From contig CAYUET010000046.1 of the NCBI GenBank assembly GCA_964443875.1, positions 1-16,566 of the forward strand: a stretch of DNA of 16,566 nucleotides. The letters run 5' to 3'. The DNA comes from CAYUET01 sp964443875 (lineage in GTDB: Bacteria; Auribacterota; JAFGBW01). Below are positions 1 to 7,774 of this stretch, one piece after another. The notes under the pieces are model-generated. The model worked only from the letters and a program-made list of their open reading frames with translations, was not told the origin of the DNA and made no database searches. Numbering within the stretch: the first letter of the stretch is position 1; each line of letters opens with the position of its first letter. Made by a program: the position numbers and the translations under genes.

Positions 1-1
1 T

Positions 2-736
2 GACTTTTTCTGTATGACATTGAAAACTCCTGAAAACTGTTCGCATTTAAAGCCGGGGCAGTTTTTAAATATTTATCTTCCCTGTGAAGACAGTATTCTT
101 CCAAGACCCTTCAGTATTTTTGATGCGGATGATTCTGTTTTAAAAGTTCTCTTCAAGGTTGTGGGAAAGGGGACTCTTTATTTTTCAAAAACTGTTCCCG
201 GGGATGTTTTAAAAGTGTTGTATCCTTTGGGAAATTCTTTTCCCTGGTATCCGGAGTCTTCCATTGCCTTTCTTGCGGGGGGGGTAGGAATCGCCCCTGT
301 TTATTTTTATTTATCCAGACTTCAGAAAGAGAAGAAGGGAAAGGGCTGTAAAACTCTATTTTACGGTGCGCAAAATTCTTCACAGTTGATTTTAACAAAA
401 GAGCTTTCAGTTCTGGCGAAGACTTTTTTTTCTACAGATGACGGTTCAACAGGATTTAAAGGGAATTGCGTGGAAGCTTTCAGACAGAATTGTCTCAAAG
501 ACCAGACCACTCCGGATTATCTGATGGCCTGCGGTCCTAAAAAAATGTTACAGGCGGCTGCCCGTGCGGCTTCAGAATTAAAGATCAGCGCTTTTCTTTC
601 CATGGAAGAAATCATGGGGTGCGGATTTGGAGCCTGTGTGGGGTGTGCAGTCAAAAAAAATCAGCCTGAAACAGAATATGCGCTTGTGTGCAAAGACGGT
701 CCTGTATTCGAGGCTAAGGAGTTAGATTTATCATGA
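2..736 (+). CDS. pyrK: Dihydroorotate dehydrogenase electron transfer subunit PyrK (5' partial)
   Basis: FAD/[2Fe-2S] subunit that passes electrons from the dihydroorotate dehydrogenase catalytic subunit to NAD+ in pyrimidine synthesis. Residues are counted from the Met at 14. The flavin-binding RPFSI motif is at about 31-35, the NAD-binding segment AGGVGIAP is near 88-95, and the C-terminal iron-sulfur ligands are Cys203, Cys208, Cys211 and Cys226 (CGFGACVGC followed by a later Cys). The frame is open to the window edge, and family members have an N-terminal beta-strand region before the KPGQF motif. The Met at 14 is therefore probably internal and the true start lies upstream. The stop overlaps the pyrF start (ATGA), which fits a pyr operon with translational coupling. 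Other ferredoxin-reductase-like subunits share this fold, but the pyrF neighbour makes PyrK by far the best call. Confidence 0.9.
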   Translation, partial: DFFCMTLKTPENCSHLKPGQFLNIYLPCEDSILPRPFSIFDADDSVLKVLFKVVGKGTLYFSKTVPGDVLKVLYPLGNSFPWYPESSIAFLAGGVGIAPVYFYLSRLQKEKKGKGCKTLFYGAQNSSQLILTKELSVLAKTFFSTDDGSTGFKGNCVEAFRQNCLKDQTTPDYLMACGPKKMLQAAARAASELKISAFLSMEEIMGCGFGACVGCAVKKNQPETEYALVCKDGPVFEAKELDLS

Positions 737-1461
737 ATGAAAAAGAAGCCGTCCAAAAAATCGTTCTGGCCCTGGATGTTGAAAGCGATGTTCAGGCTTT
801 GAAACTTTGTGAGGAACTTAAGGATTATGTTGGACTTTTTAAAATAGGCAGCCAGCTTTTTACCCATTTTGGGCCTTCCATGGTTAAAAAGGTCATTGAA
901 ACAGGAGCCCGTGTGTTTTTAGATCTCAAGTTTCATGATATTCCGCACACGGTGGCCATGGCCGCCAGAGAAGCGGTCAGGATGGGGGTGGGAATGTTTA
1001 ATGTTCATGCCTGCGGGGGACTTGAAATGATGAAACAAACCGCGGACATGGTTCAGAAAACCGCCTTGGAATTCAATCGGGCTGAGCCTGTCACGCTTGC
1101 GGTAACCATATTGACAAGCATGTCTCAGGATGTTCTGCAAAACGAAGTTCGCTGCAGTGCTTCTCTTGAATCCCAGGTTCTGCATTATGCCTTTCTTGCG
1201 GGGAAAAGCGGTCTGAAGGGAGTGGTGGCATCGCCTCATGAAATTGAACCGATACGCAGACAGATGGGGTCTGATTTTGTGATTTTAACCCCCGGAATAC
1301 GGCCGCAGTGGGCGCAGAAGAATGATCAAAAGCGGATTATGACACCCAGGGAAGCCATACACGCCGGCGCAGATTACATTGTCATTGGCCGTCCCATCCT
1401 TGCAGCCGCTGATCCCGTGGATGCGGCTAAACGAGTTGTTGAAGAAATTTTAAGCGAATAG
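733..1461 (+). CDS. pyrF: Orotidine 5'-phosphate decarboxylase
   Basis: Decarboxylates OMP to UMP, the last step of de novo pyrimidine synthesis, in the cytoplasm. The 242-aa protein is the usual length of the short (type 1) family. Visible signatures are the N-terminal LALDV strand with Asp15, the substrate-binding FKIG segment (Lys37), the catalytic block DLKFHDIPHTV with Asp64, Lys66 and Asp69, and the phosphate-binding end LTPGIRP ... GADYIVIGRPI. The start ATG overlaps the pyrK stop by four bases (ATGA). The stop is followed at once by the ribosome binding site of ychF, so the three genes are probably one transcript. Nothing is degenerate. Confidence 0.97.
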   Translation: MNEKEAVQKIVLALDVESDVQALKLCEELKDYVGLFKIGSQLFTHFGPSMVKKVIETGARVFLDLKFHDIPHTVAMAAREAVRMGVGMFNVHACGGLEMMKQTADMVQKTALEFNRAEPVTLAVTILTSMSQDVLQNEVRCSASLESQVLHYAFLAGKSGLKGVVASPHEIEPIRRQMGSDFVILTPGIRPQWAQKNDQKRIMTPREAIHAGADYIVIGRPILAAADPVDAAKRVVEEILSE

Positions 1462-1474
1462 AGAGGAGTATGCC

Positions 1475-2566
1475 ATGCCACTCAAATGCGGTATTGTCGG
1501 TTTGCCCAATGTAGGGAAATCTACTATTTTTAAAGCCCTGACCAATGTCTCGGCGGATATCGCCAATTATCCGTTCTGCACGATTAATCCCAATCAGGGG
1601 TCGATTATTGTCCCGGATCCCCGGCTTTTTAAACTTGCGGAAATGTTCAATCCGAAAGCCATTACTCCGGCCACCATGGAAATTACGGACATCGCGGGTC
1701 TTGTCAAAGGGGCTTCCACAGGCGAGGGATTGGGAAATCAGTTTTTGGGGCAGATCCGTGAAGTGGATGCCATCTGTCATATTGTACGCTGTTTCAGGGA
1801 TTCCAATGTTGTTCATGTCAACGGCAAGGTGGATCCTGTCAATGATATCGAAATCATTGATACAGAACTGGCCATCAAGGATCTTGAAGTCGTGAATAAA
1901 GCCTGTCAGAAAACGATTAAACTGGTTCAGCATGAAAAGCAGGCAAAAATGGAATATACGGTTTATACCAAACTCAAGGAAGCCCTTGAAAAAGGGATTC
2001 TTATCCGCAACCTTCCCCTGGATGAAACGGAAATGGAGATCACAAGGGCGCTTAATCTTCTGACTCATAAGCCGGTGCTTTATGTGGCCAATGTCGGGGA
2101 AGAGGATTTGAACGGAGGCAATGAGAATGTGGAAATCCTTAAAGTCTATGCGGCAAAGGAAAAATCTCTGGTGGTCACCATTTGCGGAAAAATTGAATGT
2201 GAGCTTCTTGATCTTCCCGAGACTGAACGGGATGAGTATCTGAAAAGTTACGGAATGACAGAACCGGGAAAAAATCAGATGATCCGGTCGGCCTATCAGC
2301 TTTTAGGATATCTTACTTTTTTTACAGGCGGAGAAAAAGAAGTCAGGGCCTGGACCATTATTGACGGTTATAAGGCTCCTCAGGCCGCAGGCACCATTCA
2401 TACGGATTTTGAACGTGGGTTCATATCCGCTGAAGTCGTGCATTACAATGATCTGATGAGTGCGGGAGGTTACAATGAGGCCAGAATGAAGGGGCTCATC
2501 CGGCTTGAAGGCAAGGAATATGTCATGAAGGACGGGGATGTCTGTATCTTTCGTTTCAGCGTTTAA
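1475..2566 (+). CDS. ychF: YchF/OLA1-family redox-regulated ATPase
   Basis: Ribosome-associated P-loop NTPase of the Obg/TRAFAC class; the family prefers ATP and is linked to stress responses. The 363-aa length is typical. The sequence shows the Walker A loop GLPNVGKS (9-16), the switch I region NYPFCTINPN (31-40), DIAGLVKGA (72-80), and NVGE at 206-209 in place of the GTP-specifying NKxD. That substitution is the YchF hallmark. A central coiled coil (about 128-175) and a C-terminal TGS domain (FFTGG onward, ending VCIFRFSV) complete the family layout. Start choice: GAGAGGAG at 1461-1468 is well placed for the ATG at 1475. An ATG at 1470 is out of frame. A protein kinase gene follows after nine bases. 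Confidence 0.97.
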   Translation: MPLKCGIVGLPNVGKSTIFKALTNVSADIANYPFCTINPNQGSIIVPDPRLFKLAEMFNPKAITPATMEITDIAGLVKGASTGEGLGNQFLGQIREVDAICHIVRCFRDSNVVHVNGKVDPVNDIEIIDTELAIKDLEVVNKACQKTIKLVQHEKQAKMEYTVYTKLKEALEKGILIRNLPLDETEMEITRALNLLTHKPVLYVANVGEEDLNGGNENVEILKVYAAKEKSLVVTICGKIECELLDLPETERDEYLKSYGMTEPGKNQMIRSAYQLLGYLTFFTGGEKEVRAWTIIDGYKAPQAAGTIHTDFERGFISAEVVHYNDLMSAGGYNEARMKGLIRLEGKEYVMKDGDVCIFRFSV

Positions 2567-2575
2567 GAGAAGAAT

Positions 2576-3448
2576 ATGAATCAGGCGCTTGTAGGAAAAA
2601 CTATCGGGCATTGTCTTATTAAAACCCCCCTCGCAGAAGGCGGTGGAGGGCTTGTTTTTTTGGCTTCTCACCCCCAATACGGGGAAGAGGTTGTTTTGAA
2701 AATTCACCCCAAGGATTCCGATCCCAGCTCCCAGGCAAGGCTGAGGTTTGAACGTGAAATTCAGATGAGTGTTGAATTGACTCATGATAATATTGTTCAG
2801 ATTTATGAAGCCAGAGCGGACATCGACAATTATTATATTATCATGGAATATATTGAGGGTATGGACATTGAGCAGTGGGTTGAGCTGAAGCAGAAAATAC
2901 GATATCAGGAGGCCGTGCCGGTCATTATTCAGATTTCAAAGGCTCTGGATTTTGCCCATTCCAAACGCATTATTCACAGGGACATCAAACCCTCCAATAT
3001 CCTTCTGGATAGGCAGAACAGAGCCAAGCTTTGTGATTTCGGGCTTGCCAAGGACTTGAAAATGGCTTCTGAATTAACCTGTACGGGAATGGTCATGGGG
3101 ACGCCCAATTTTATGAGCCCTGAACAATGGTTTGGCGCGAAAGATCTGAACGAACAGACAGATATTTATTCCCTTGGGGCTACGCTTTTTTATATGCTGA
3201 CCGGGCACAAGCCTTATGAGGGCGATTCGCTCTCCTCTGTATTGAGCAACAGTCTTTTCAGTGAACTGCCTTCCCCAAAATCCTTTGTTCCTGATCTTCC
3301 GGATGCCCTTTGCAGCATTCTTAAAAAGATGATGGACAAGGATCTGTCTCAGAGATATAAGAAATCCTCTGAAGTGACCTTTGATCTTGATGAATTTTTG
3401 AAAAACACCGGTAAAGGTTTTTTCAGCCGGATTTTTGGAAAAGGATGA
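2576..3448 (+). CDS. Soluble Ser/Thr protein kinase (PknB/Hanks type)
   Basis: Single-domain eukaryotic-like protein kinase of 290 aa. Visible elements are a glycine-rich loop AEGGGG (20-25, with Ala in place of the first Gly), the ATP lysine Lys42 (VVLKI), the helix-C Glu61 (FEREI), the catalytic loop HRDIKPSN (134-141, Asp136), the Mg-binding DFG (154-156), an activation segment with Thr residues, the APE-like SPE motif, and the DIYSLG motif of helix F. All catalytic residues are present, so it should be active. No membrane segment, PASTA repeat or sensory domain follows the kinase domain. It ends about 20 residues after the kinase fold in a basic, Gly/Phe-rich tail, so it is probably cytoplasmic and needs a partner for signal input. 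It starts nine bases after ychF, which points to co-transcription. The substrate is unknown. Confidence 0.92.
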   Translation: MNQALVGKTIGHCLIKTPLAEGGGGLVFLASHPQYGEEVVLKIHPKDSDPSSQARLRFEREIQMSVELTHDNIVQIYEARADIDNYYIIMEYIEGMDIEQWVELKQKIRYQEAVPVIIQISKALDFAHSKRIIHRDIKPSNILLDRQNRAKLCDFGLAKDLKMASELTCTGMVMGTPNFMSPEQWFGAKDLNEQTDIYSLGATLFYMLTGHKPYEGDSLSSVLSNSLFSELPSPKSFVPDLPDALCSILKKMMDKDLSQRYKKSSEVTFDLDEFLKNTGKGFFSRIFGKG

Positions 3449-3481
3449 TCATGTCCCCCCCCCCCCGCCTTTTTCAGCCGG
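3419..3481 (+). repeat. 12-bp direct repeat flanking a 12-C homopolymer
   Basis: TTTTTCAGCCGG occurs at 3419-3430, inside the end of the kinase gene, and again at 3470-3481 in the intergenic space. Between the copies lies an uninterrupted run of 12 C (3455-3466). The stretch 3449-3535 between the kinase and the DUF1015 gene otherwise holds only the AGGAGAT ribosome binding site of the next gene (3526-3532). Confidence 0.75.
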
Positions 3482-3535
3482 TGAATTGTTTGATGTAAAA
3501 ATGATCAGAAAATTTAATAATCCAGGAGATAAAAT

Positions 3536-4789
3536 ATGTCGAATATAAAACCTTTCAGGGCGTTAAGGCCTGTTGCATCCATGGTGACTGAGATTTCAGC
3601 CCCTCCTTATGACGTGGTATCACGTTCGGAGGTCAGGGATCTGATCAAAGATAATTCTAAAAGCCTTTTAAATATTTCCCGTTCCGATGCACTTTTTGAG
3701 GACAGCGTTTCTGCTTATGATTCCAGGGTTTATTCCAAGGCAAATGAAATCTTCAGGGAATTCATCCAAAAACAGTGGTTGATAAGAGATGCCAAACCCG
3801 CCTTTTATCTTTACTCCCAGTCTGTGGGCGAATTTGAACAGACCGGCATAGTGTGTGCCGCCTCTGTGGAGGAATACGATGCGGATAAAATCAAAAAGCA
3901 TGAAAAAACCCGTGAAGAAAAGGAAGTCGACCGCACAACCCATATTGATATTTTAAACGCAAATCTTGAACCTATTTTTTTATTTCATGAAAGAAATAAG
4001 GAATTGAAATCTGTTTTTTCAGACATTCGTTCTTCTTCAGAACCTGTTTATAATTTTATGTCAGAGGATGATGGGGTAAGACACCAGTTCTGGCCGGTGT
4101 TCAATGAGAACTTTATTCAGAAAATACAGGAGATTTATAGAAAATTTGAATATCTTTACATAGCTGACGGTCATCATCGGGCAGCTTCAGCGGCCCGGGT
4201 GTCCCGGTTAAGGAAAAAAAATAATCCCGCTCACACCGGGAAGGAAGATTATAATTTTGTTCTTTCTGTGGTATTTCCTGCGGATGAACTCCGGATTTTA
4301 CCCTATCACCGGGTCTTGAAAGACACAAACGGACTCAGTGAGGCGGCTTTTATGGAAAAACTTTCTGAACGTTTTGATGTGAAAAAACTGAATGCGGAAG
4401 TTTCTCCCGCTCCGGTCCGGCAAAAGAACTTCAGTCTTTATTATAAGCGGTCCTGGTATGGCCTAACACCAAAAGCTGATTTTTTGAAGGATCTGGATGT
4501 TATCGCCGCTCTGGATGTTTCAATTTTACAGAATTTATTTTTAGGTCCGGTACTTGGAATCAAAGATCCGAGAACGGATAAGAGAATTGACTTTGTCGGG
4601 GGGTCTCATCCGTTGAGCCGTCTTGAGGAATGGGTGAATGGGGGGGGATTCGCAATGGCTTTTGCCCTGTATGCCACTTCGATTGATGAATTAAAGGCTG
4701 TGGCTGATGCCGGGGGCCTTATGCCGCCCAAATCAACCTGGTTTTTTCCGAAACTGAGGAGCGGACTTTTTATTTATCCTTTACAATAA
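3536..4789 (+). CDS. DUF1015 family protein
   Basis: A 417-aa member of the DUF1015 family, widespread in anaerobic bacteria and archaea and without an established biochemical role. Diagnostic segments are the N-terminal IKPFRALRP with APPYDVVS (about residues 5-28), the central YIADGHHRAASA motif (about residue 208 onward), and the late AGGLMPPKSTWFFPKLRSGL that is highly conserved in the family. The DGHHR motif suggests a nucleotidase- or ParB-like active site, but this is only an inference. AGGAGAT sits just upstream of the ATG. It follows the kinase gene by 87 bases and is on the same strand as the whole left block, so it may share the transcript. It has no signal peptide or membrane segment and is presumably cytoplasmic. 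Confidence 0.93.
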   Translation: MSNIKPFRALRPVASMVTEISAPPYDVVSRSEVRDLIKDNSKSLLNISRSDALFEDSVSAYDSRVYSKANEIFREFIQKQWLIRDAKPAFYLYSQSVGEFEQTGIVCAASVEEYDADKIKKHEKTREEKEVDRTTHIDILNANLEPIFLFHERNKELKSVFSDIRSSSEPVYNFMSEDDGVRHQFWPVFNENFIQKIQEIYRKFEYLYIADGHHRAASAARVSRLRKKNNPAHTGKEDYNFVLSVVFPADELRILPYHRVLKDTNGLSEAAFMEKLSERFDVKKLNAEVSPAPVRQKNFSLYYKRSWYGLTPKADFLKDLDVIAALDVSILQNLFLGPVLGIKDPRTDKRIDFVGGSHPLSRLEEWVNGGGFAMAFALYATSIDELKAVADAGGLMPPKSTWFFPKLRSGLFIYPLQ

Positions 4790-4811
4790 ACGTTGAGGAA
4801 TAATGAATCAT

Positions 4812-4861
4812 CCGGATTTTCCACTTCACTGAAGTATTCCGGCCTGAATTCAGAATATTTT
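4812..4861 (+). terminator. Possible terminator or structured leader between DUF1015 and gmhB
   Basis: CCGGA (4812-4816) can pair with TCCGG (4838-4842), enclosing ACTTC (4823-4827) and GAAGT (4831-4835). A perfect palindrome CTGAATTCAG (4844-4853) and the T-rich AATATTTTTC follow. The hairpins are modest and the T-run is short, so terminator, attenuator and chance are all possible. A nine-codon ORF with a good ribosome binding site (GAGGA, ATG at 4803) runs into the first hairpin. The rest of 4790-4951 shows no convincing gene. Confidence 0.3.
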
Positions 4862-4951
4862 TCAGATAATATGCGGGCTGGATGAAATTAATGTGGAACT
4901 CTCTGTAAAAAATAGGTAAGATTTTTGTCTTTTAATGATAAAGGATAAGGC

Positions 4952-5525
4952 ATGAAAAAAGCGGTTTTTCTGGATCGGGATGGCACGATCAATGTGGATT
5001 ATGGGTATGTTTCCAAGGTTGAAAAATTTGTGATCCTGCCCGGCGCAATTGAAGGTTTGAAAAAAATGCGCAGCATGAATTATCTTTTGATTATTATTTC
5101 CAACATATTTTTTGTTTATCATTTGAATCGATANNNNNNNNNNAAGCGGAATCGGAAGAGGCTATTACAGCATTCCTGATTATGAAAAGGTGATGGAGGC
5201 CATGCATAATCAGTTGAATCTGCATGGAATTACTCTTGATGACTGTTTTTATTGTCCTCACAGCCCGGAGTCGAACTGTTCCTGCCGCAAGCCCGGGACC
5301 AAAATGATCGAGGAGGCTGTCCGGAAATGGGATGTGAACGTGAAGGAATCCTTTTTTATCGGGGATAAGGAAAGTGACATCAAAGCCGGTGAAAAAAGCG
5401 GACTGAAAACCATTCTGGTTTCTGAAAATGAAAAAGAGTTCGGTCAGGATTTCAGGGTTAAAAATCTTGTTGAAGCCGCCGGCATCATTGAAAAAGAAAA
5501 TAAAACTTCAGAAGACAGGCAGTAA
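4952..5525 (+). CDS. gmhB: D-glycero-beta-D-manno-heptose 1,7-bisphosphate 7-phosphatase, interrupted by assembly gap
   Basis: HAD-superfamily phosphatase of ADP-heptose synthesis (LPS inner core). Motif I is FLDRDGT (Asp8, Asp10). The zinc loop typical of GmhB is CFYCPHSPESNCSCRKP, and motif IV is GDKESDIKAGEKSG. The N-terminal part reads in frame to IIISN (codon 5102-5104). It should continue QSGIGRG, but 29 aberrant bases and ten Ns (5134-5143) intervene. The expected continuation SGIGRGYYS resumes at 5145 in another frame and runs to the stop at 5525. The simplest reading is an intact gene with a bad contig join, not a real frameshift. AAGGATAAGG precedes the ATG. Related HAD phosphatases (the HisB N-terminal domain) share the motifs, so the exact substrate is moderately sure. 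Confidence 0.88.
5105..5143. other. Assembly gap (10 N) with aberrant left flank
   Basis: Bases 5134-5143 are N. The 29 bases before them (5105-5133) are AT-rich and encode nothing resembling the conserved GmhB segment expected there. The right contig begins with the last base of the expected Gln codon. The true junction probably removes almost all of 5105-5143. Confidence 0.85.
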
Positions 5526-5531
5526 TCATTC

Positions 5532-6653
5532 ATGGACTTTAAGAAACCTTTAAAATTCATTCCCAATATCCGGTTTTCAAAGCCCGGCGCTGAGCAGGGC
5601 TATAACTGGGGAAAAAACGTTAAAGATTCGAATATTCTGAAAATGCTGGGATGGCTTGATACACGGGGTTCTGACTTTGTTTTAAACAATGAAGCCCTTG
5701 CAAAGCAGGGAATCGAAGAAAATGATGCCATTGCTGAACGCTGGATTGTTTCAGATGATGCGGAGTATCCTTCCAAAGTTTTATTGTCCAGCAAATCCAT
5801 TATGGATCTTCCTGTTTTGTTTTCAGAGTATACGGAAGCACTCCTCGGAAAAAAACATATGGAACGGCATGGAATGTATCTGGGATCTTTGATGAAAATA
5901 GTGGATACCAGCGCAGATCCCAAAAAAGGTTCTCATTCGATCCAGGTCCATCCAAAATCAGGTTATTCCGCGCTTCCCTCCAAATTTGAAATGTGGAAGG
6001 GGCATGGCAGGGTCTATATCGGCTGGAAGCAGGAGATGACACCTGAAGCTGTCCTGGATGCCTGTAAACAGATGACTCTGGAACAATGCTTAAACCAGGC
6101 GGATCTGGATTCGGTAAAGTATATCCGGGTGGATGGGGGAATTGTTCATGCCATCCGCTTTGACAGCTATATTTCTGAATGGTCCAAAGCTCCCGATTTA
6201 TCGGATCATGACAAGGGAACACTTAGAAATGCCGTGGTTGCGCTTTTTGACAGGACAGACGGAAAAAAGGCTCGCATCGAAAAGGAAAATATTCAAAAAG
6301 CCCTTGATGTTCTTCAGCACGCGGATACCTTTCGTGCATGTACCGATTTCATCTCTCACCCGCGAGAGATTTTTTCAGATAAAGAGGGAAACAGACTGAA
6401 GCATATTTTTGAGACTCCCTCACTGGTTGTGCAGGAGTATTCTATCGCAACTTCCTATAAACTGGATTTGTCAGAAAGAGGCTTTCCTTTTTTTCTGGAA
6501 AAAGGAACGCTGGAGGTTTTGAAAAACGGTAAGATTGTTGATCTGATTCATTCGGGAGAGGAGCGTTTTCTGCCTTCCTGCCTCAATGAAATTACTTTTG
6601 TGAACAAGTATCATGTTCCCGCAGTTTTTCAGACCTGGTTTATACCGCTATAA
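5532..6653 (+). CDS. Type I phosphomannose isomerase-like protein (cupin)
   Basis: Predicted to interconvert mannose 6-phosphate and fructose 6-phosphate, feeding GDP-mannose for surface polysaccharide. The zinc-site layout of type I PMI can be followed: Gln138 and His140 in SIQVHP, Glu153 in the KFE segment, and His207 in VDGGIVHAI. A C-terminal cupin-like segment holds PFFLEKGTLEVL. The 373-aa length is in the family range, but the N-terminus (GYNWGK, then a long insert before QVHP) is not that of classical ManA, so a divergent sugar-phosphate isomerase cannot be excluded. The gene starts six bases after gmhB and ends just before the aroB ribosome binding site. The sugar-nucleotide neighbours support the call. 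The ribosome binding site is weak, which fits coupling to gmhB. Confidence 0.78.
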   Translation: MDFKKPLKFIPNIRFSKPGAEQGYNWGKNVKDSNILKMLGWLDTRGSDFVLNNEALAKQGIEENDAIAERWIVSDDAEYPSKVLLSSKSIMDLPVLFSEYTEALLGKKHMERHGMYLGSLMKIVDTSADPKKGSHSIQVHPKSGYSALPSKFEMWKGHGRVYIGWKQEMTPEAVLDACKQMTLEQCLNQADLDSVKYIRVDGGIVHAIRFDSYISEWSKAPDLSDHDKGTLRNAVVALFDRTDGKKARIEKENIQKALDVLQHADTFRACTDFISHPREIFSDKEGNRLKHIFETPSLVVQEYSIATSYKLDLSERGFPFFLEKGTLEVLKNGKIVDLIHSGEERFLPSCLNEITFVNKYHVPAVFQTWFIPL

Positions 6654-6665
6654 GGAGAATTTTTT

Positions 6666-7763
6666 TTGAGCAGAACCGTTAAAGTAGATCTTGGAGAACG
6701 AAGTTATTCCGTGATCATTGAAAAGGGTTCTATACAGGAAACCTCCCGATATCTGTCTCTGTTTAAACTTCCGAAAAAAGCCGTGATCATCAGCAACCGC
6801 AAAGTATTCGGGCTTTACGGAAAAACCTTATGTAAAAGTCTTGCGGAAGGCGGATACTCTTTTCTTGAAATTCTTGTTCCTGATGGAGAAAAAGCCAAGA
6901 CCCTTTCTCAGGCGGAAAAAATTTATCATACCCTTTTAGCTCAAAAATGCAACCGTTATACTTTTGTTATTGCCCTTGGCGGGGGAATTGTGGGTGATCT
7001 TGCCGGATTCGTTGCTTCAACTTTTTTGCGGGGGCTTCCTTTCATACAGATTCCCACTACTCTTCTGGCCATGGTTGACAGCTCTGTAGGAGGAAAAGTG
7101 GCGGTAAATTTAAAGGAAGGTAAAAATCTGATCGGCAGTTTTTATCAGCCCATAGCCGTTTTAATCGATCCCTGCGTTCTTAAGACTCTTTCAGACCGTG
7201 AATTTACCTCGGGTCTGGGTGAGGTTTTAAAATACGGGCTGATCATGGACAGGACTTTTTTTAATTTTCTCAACAGGGAAAACCGTGGGATCAGGGAAAG
7301 GAAACCTGAGGTTCTGGAACAGGTTATTTTTCATTCAGTAAAAAACAAAGCCAGAATTGTCATGCAGGATGAAAAAGAGTCCGGGGTCCGGGCCCTGCTG
7401 AATTTCGGTCATACCTTTGCGCATTCCATTGAGAAAACACTGGGATTTAAAACCCTGTCCCATGGAGAAGCCGTGGCTGCGGGAATGCATCTGGCCTGCC
7501 TTCTTTCAGCACGAAAAGGACTTCTGTCTGCCGCTGAATGGACCCGGATAGAGCCTGTTTTCAGCCTGCTCGGCCTTCCTCAATACGCGCCAAAACAGTG
7601 CTCAAAAGTAAGCGTATTAAAAAATCTTGCCTTTGATAAGAAAATGACAAACCAGGGTTTGAATTTTATCTTAATCCGAAAAATCGGCGATGCTATTCAA
7701 TCCAGAGAAGTGCTGCCGGATGAATTAAAAAAATTACTGGATCAATATCTTTTAAAGAAATAA
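6666..7763 (+). CDS. aroB: 3-dehydroquinate synthase
   Basis: NAD- and metal-dependent cyclisation of DAHP to 3-dehydroquinate, the second step of the shikimate pathway. The core motif GGGIVGDLAGFVAS (about 105-118) is followed by RGLPFIQIPTTLLAMVDSSVGGK (122-144) and GKNLIGSFYQP. The metal ligands by family alignment are Glu186 (GLGEVLKYG), His249 (NFGHTFAHS) and His266 (LSHGEAVAAGM). The 365-aa length is normal. The start is TTG inside a run of seven T. AAGGAGA at 6653-6659 is correctly spaced for it and the frame has no nearby ATG. Sugar-phosphate cyclases such as 2-epi-5-epi-valiolone synthase are related, but the motifs here are those of ordinary AroB. It lies in a continuous + strand run between the isomerase and a TPR gene. 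Confidence 0.95.
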   Translation: MSRTVKVDLGERSYSVIIEKGSIQETSRYLSLFKLPKKAVIISNRKVFGLYGKTLCKSLAEGGYSFLEILVPDGEKAKTLSQAEKIYHTLLAQKCNRYTFVIALGGGIVGDLAGFVASTFLRGLPFIQIPTTLLAMVDSSVGGKVAVNLKEGKNLIGSFYQPIAVLIDPCVLKTLSDREFTSGLGEVLKYGLIMDRTFFNFLNRENRGIRERKPEVLEQVIFHSVKNKARIVMQDEKESGVRALLNFGHTFAHSIEKTLGFKTLSHGEAVAAGMHLACLLSARKGLLSAAEWTRIEPVFSLLGLPQYAPKQCSKVSVLKNLAFDKKMTNQGLNFILIRKIGDAIQSREVLPDELKKLLDQYLLKK

Positions 7764-7774
7764 GGATAAAAGTT

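Noticed and set aside
1427..2068. Minus-strand open frame of 213 codons opposite ychF
   Set aside because: ychF is unambiguous on the + strand. The antisense frame has no recognisable domain and spans the pyrF-ychF junction.
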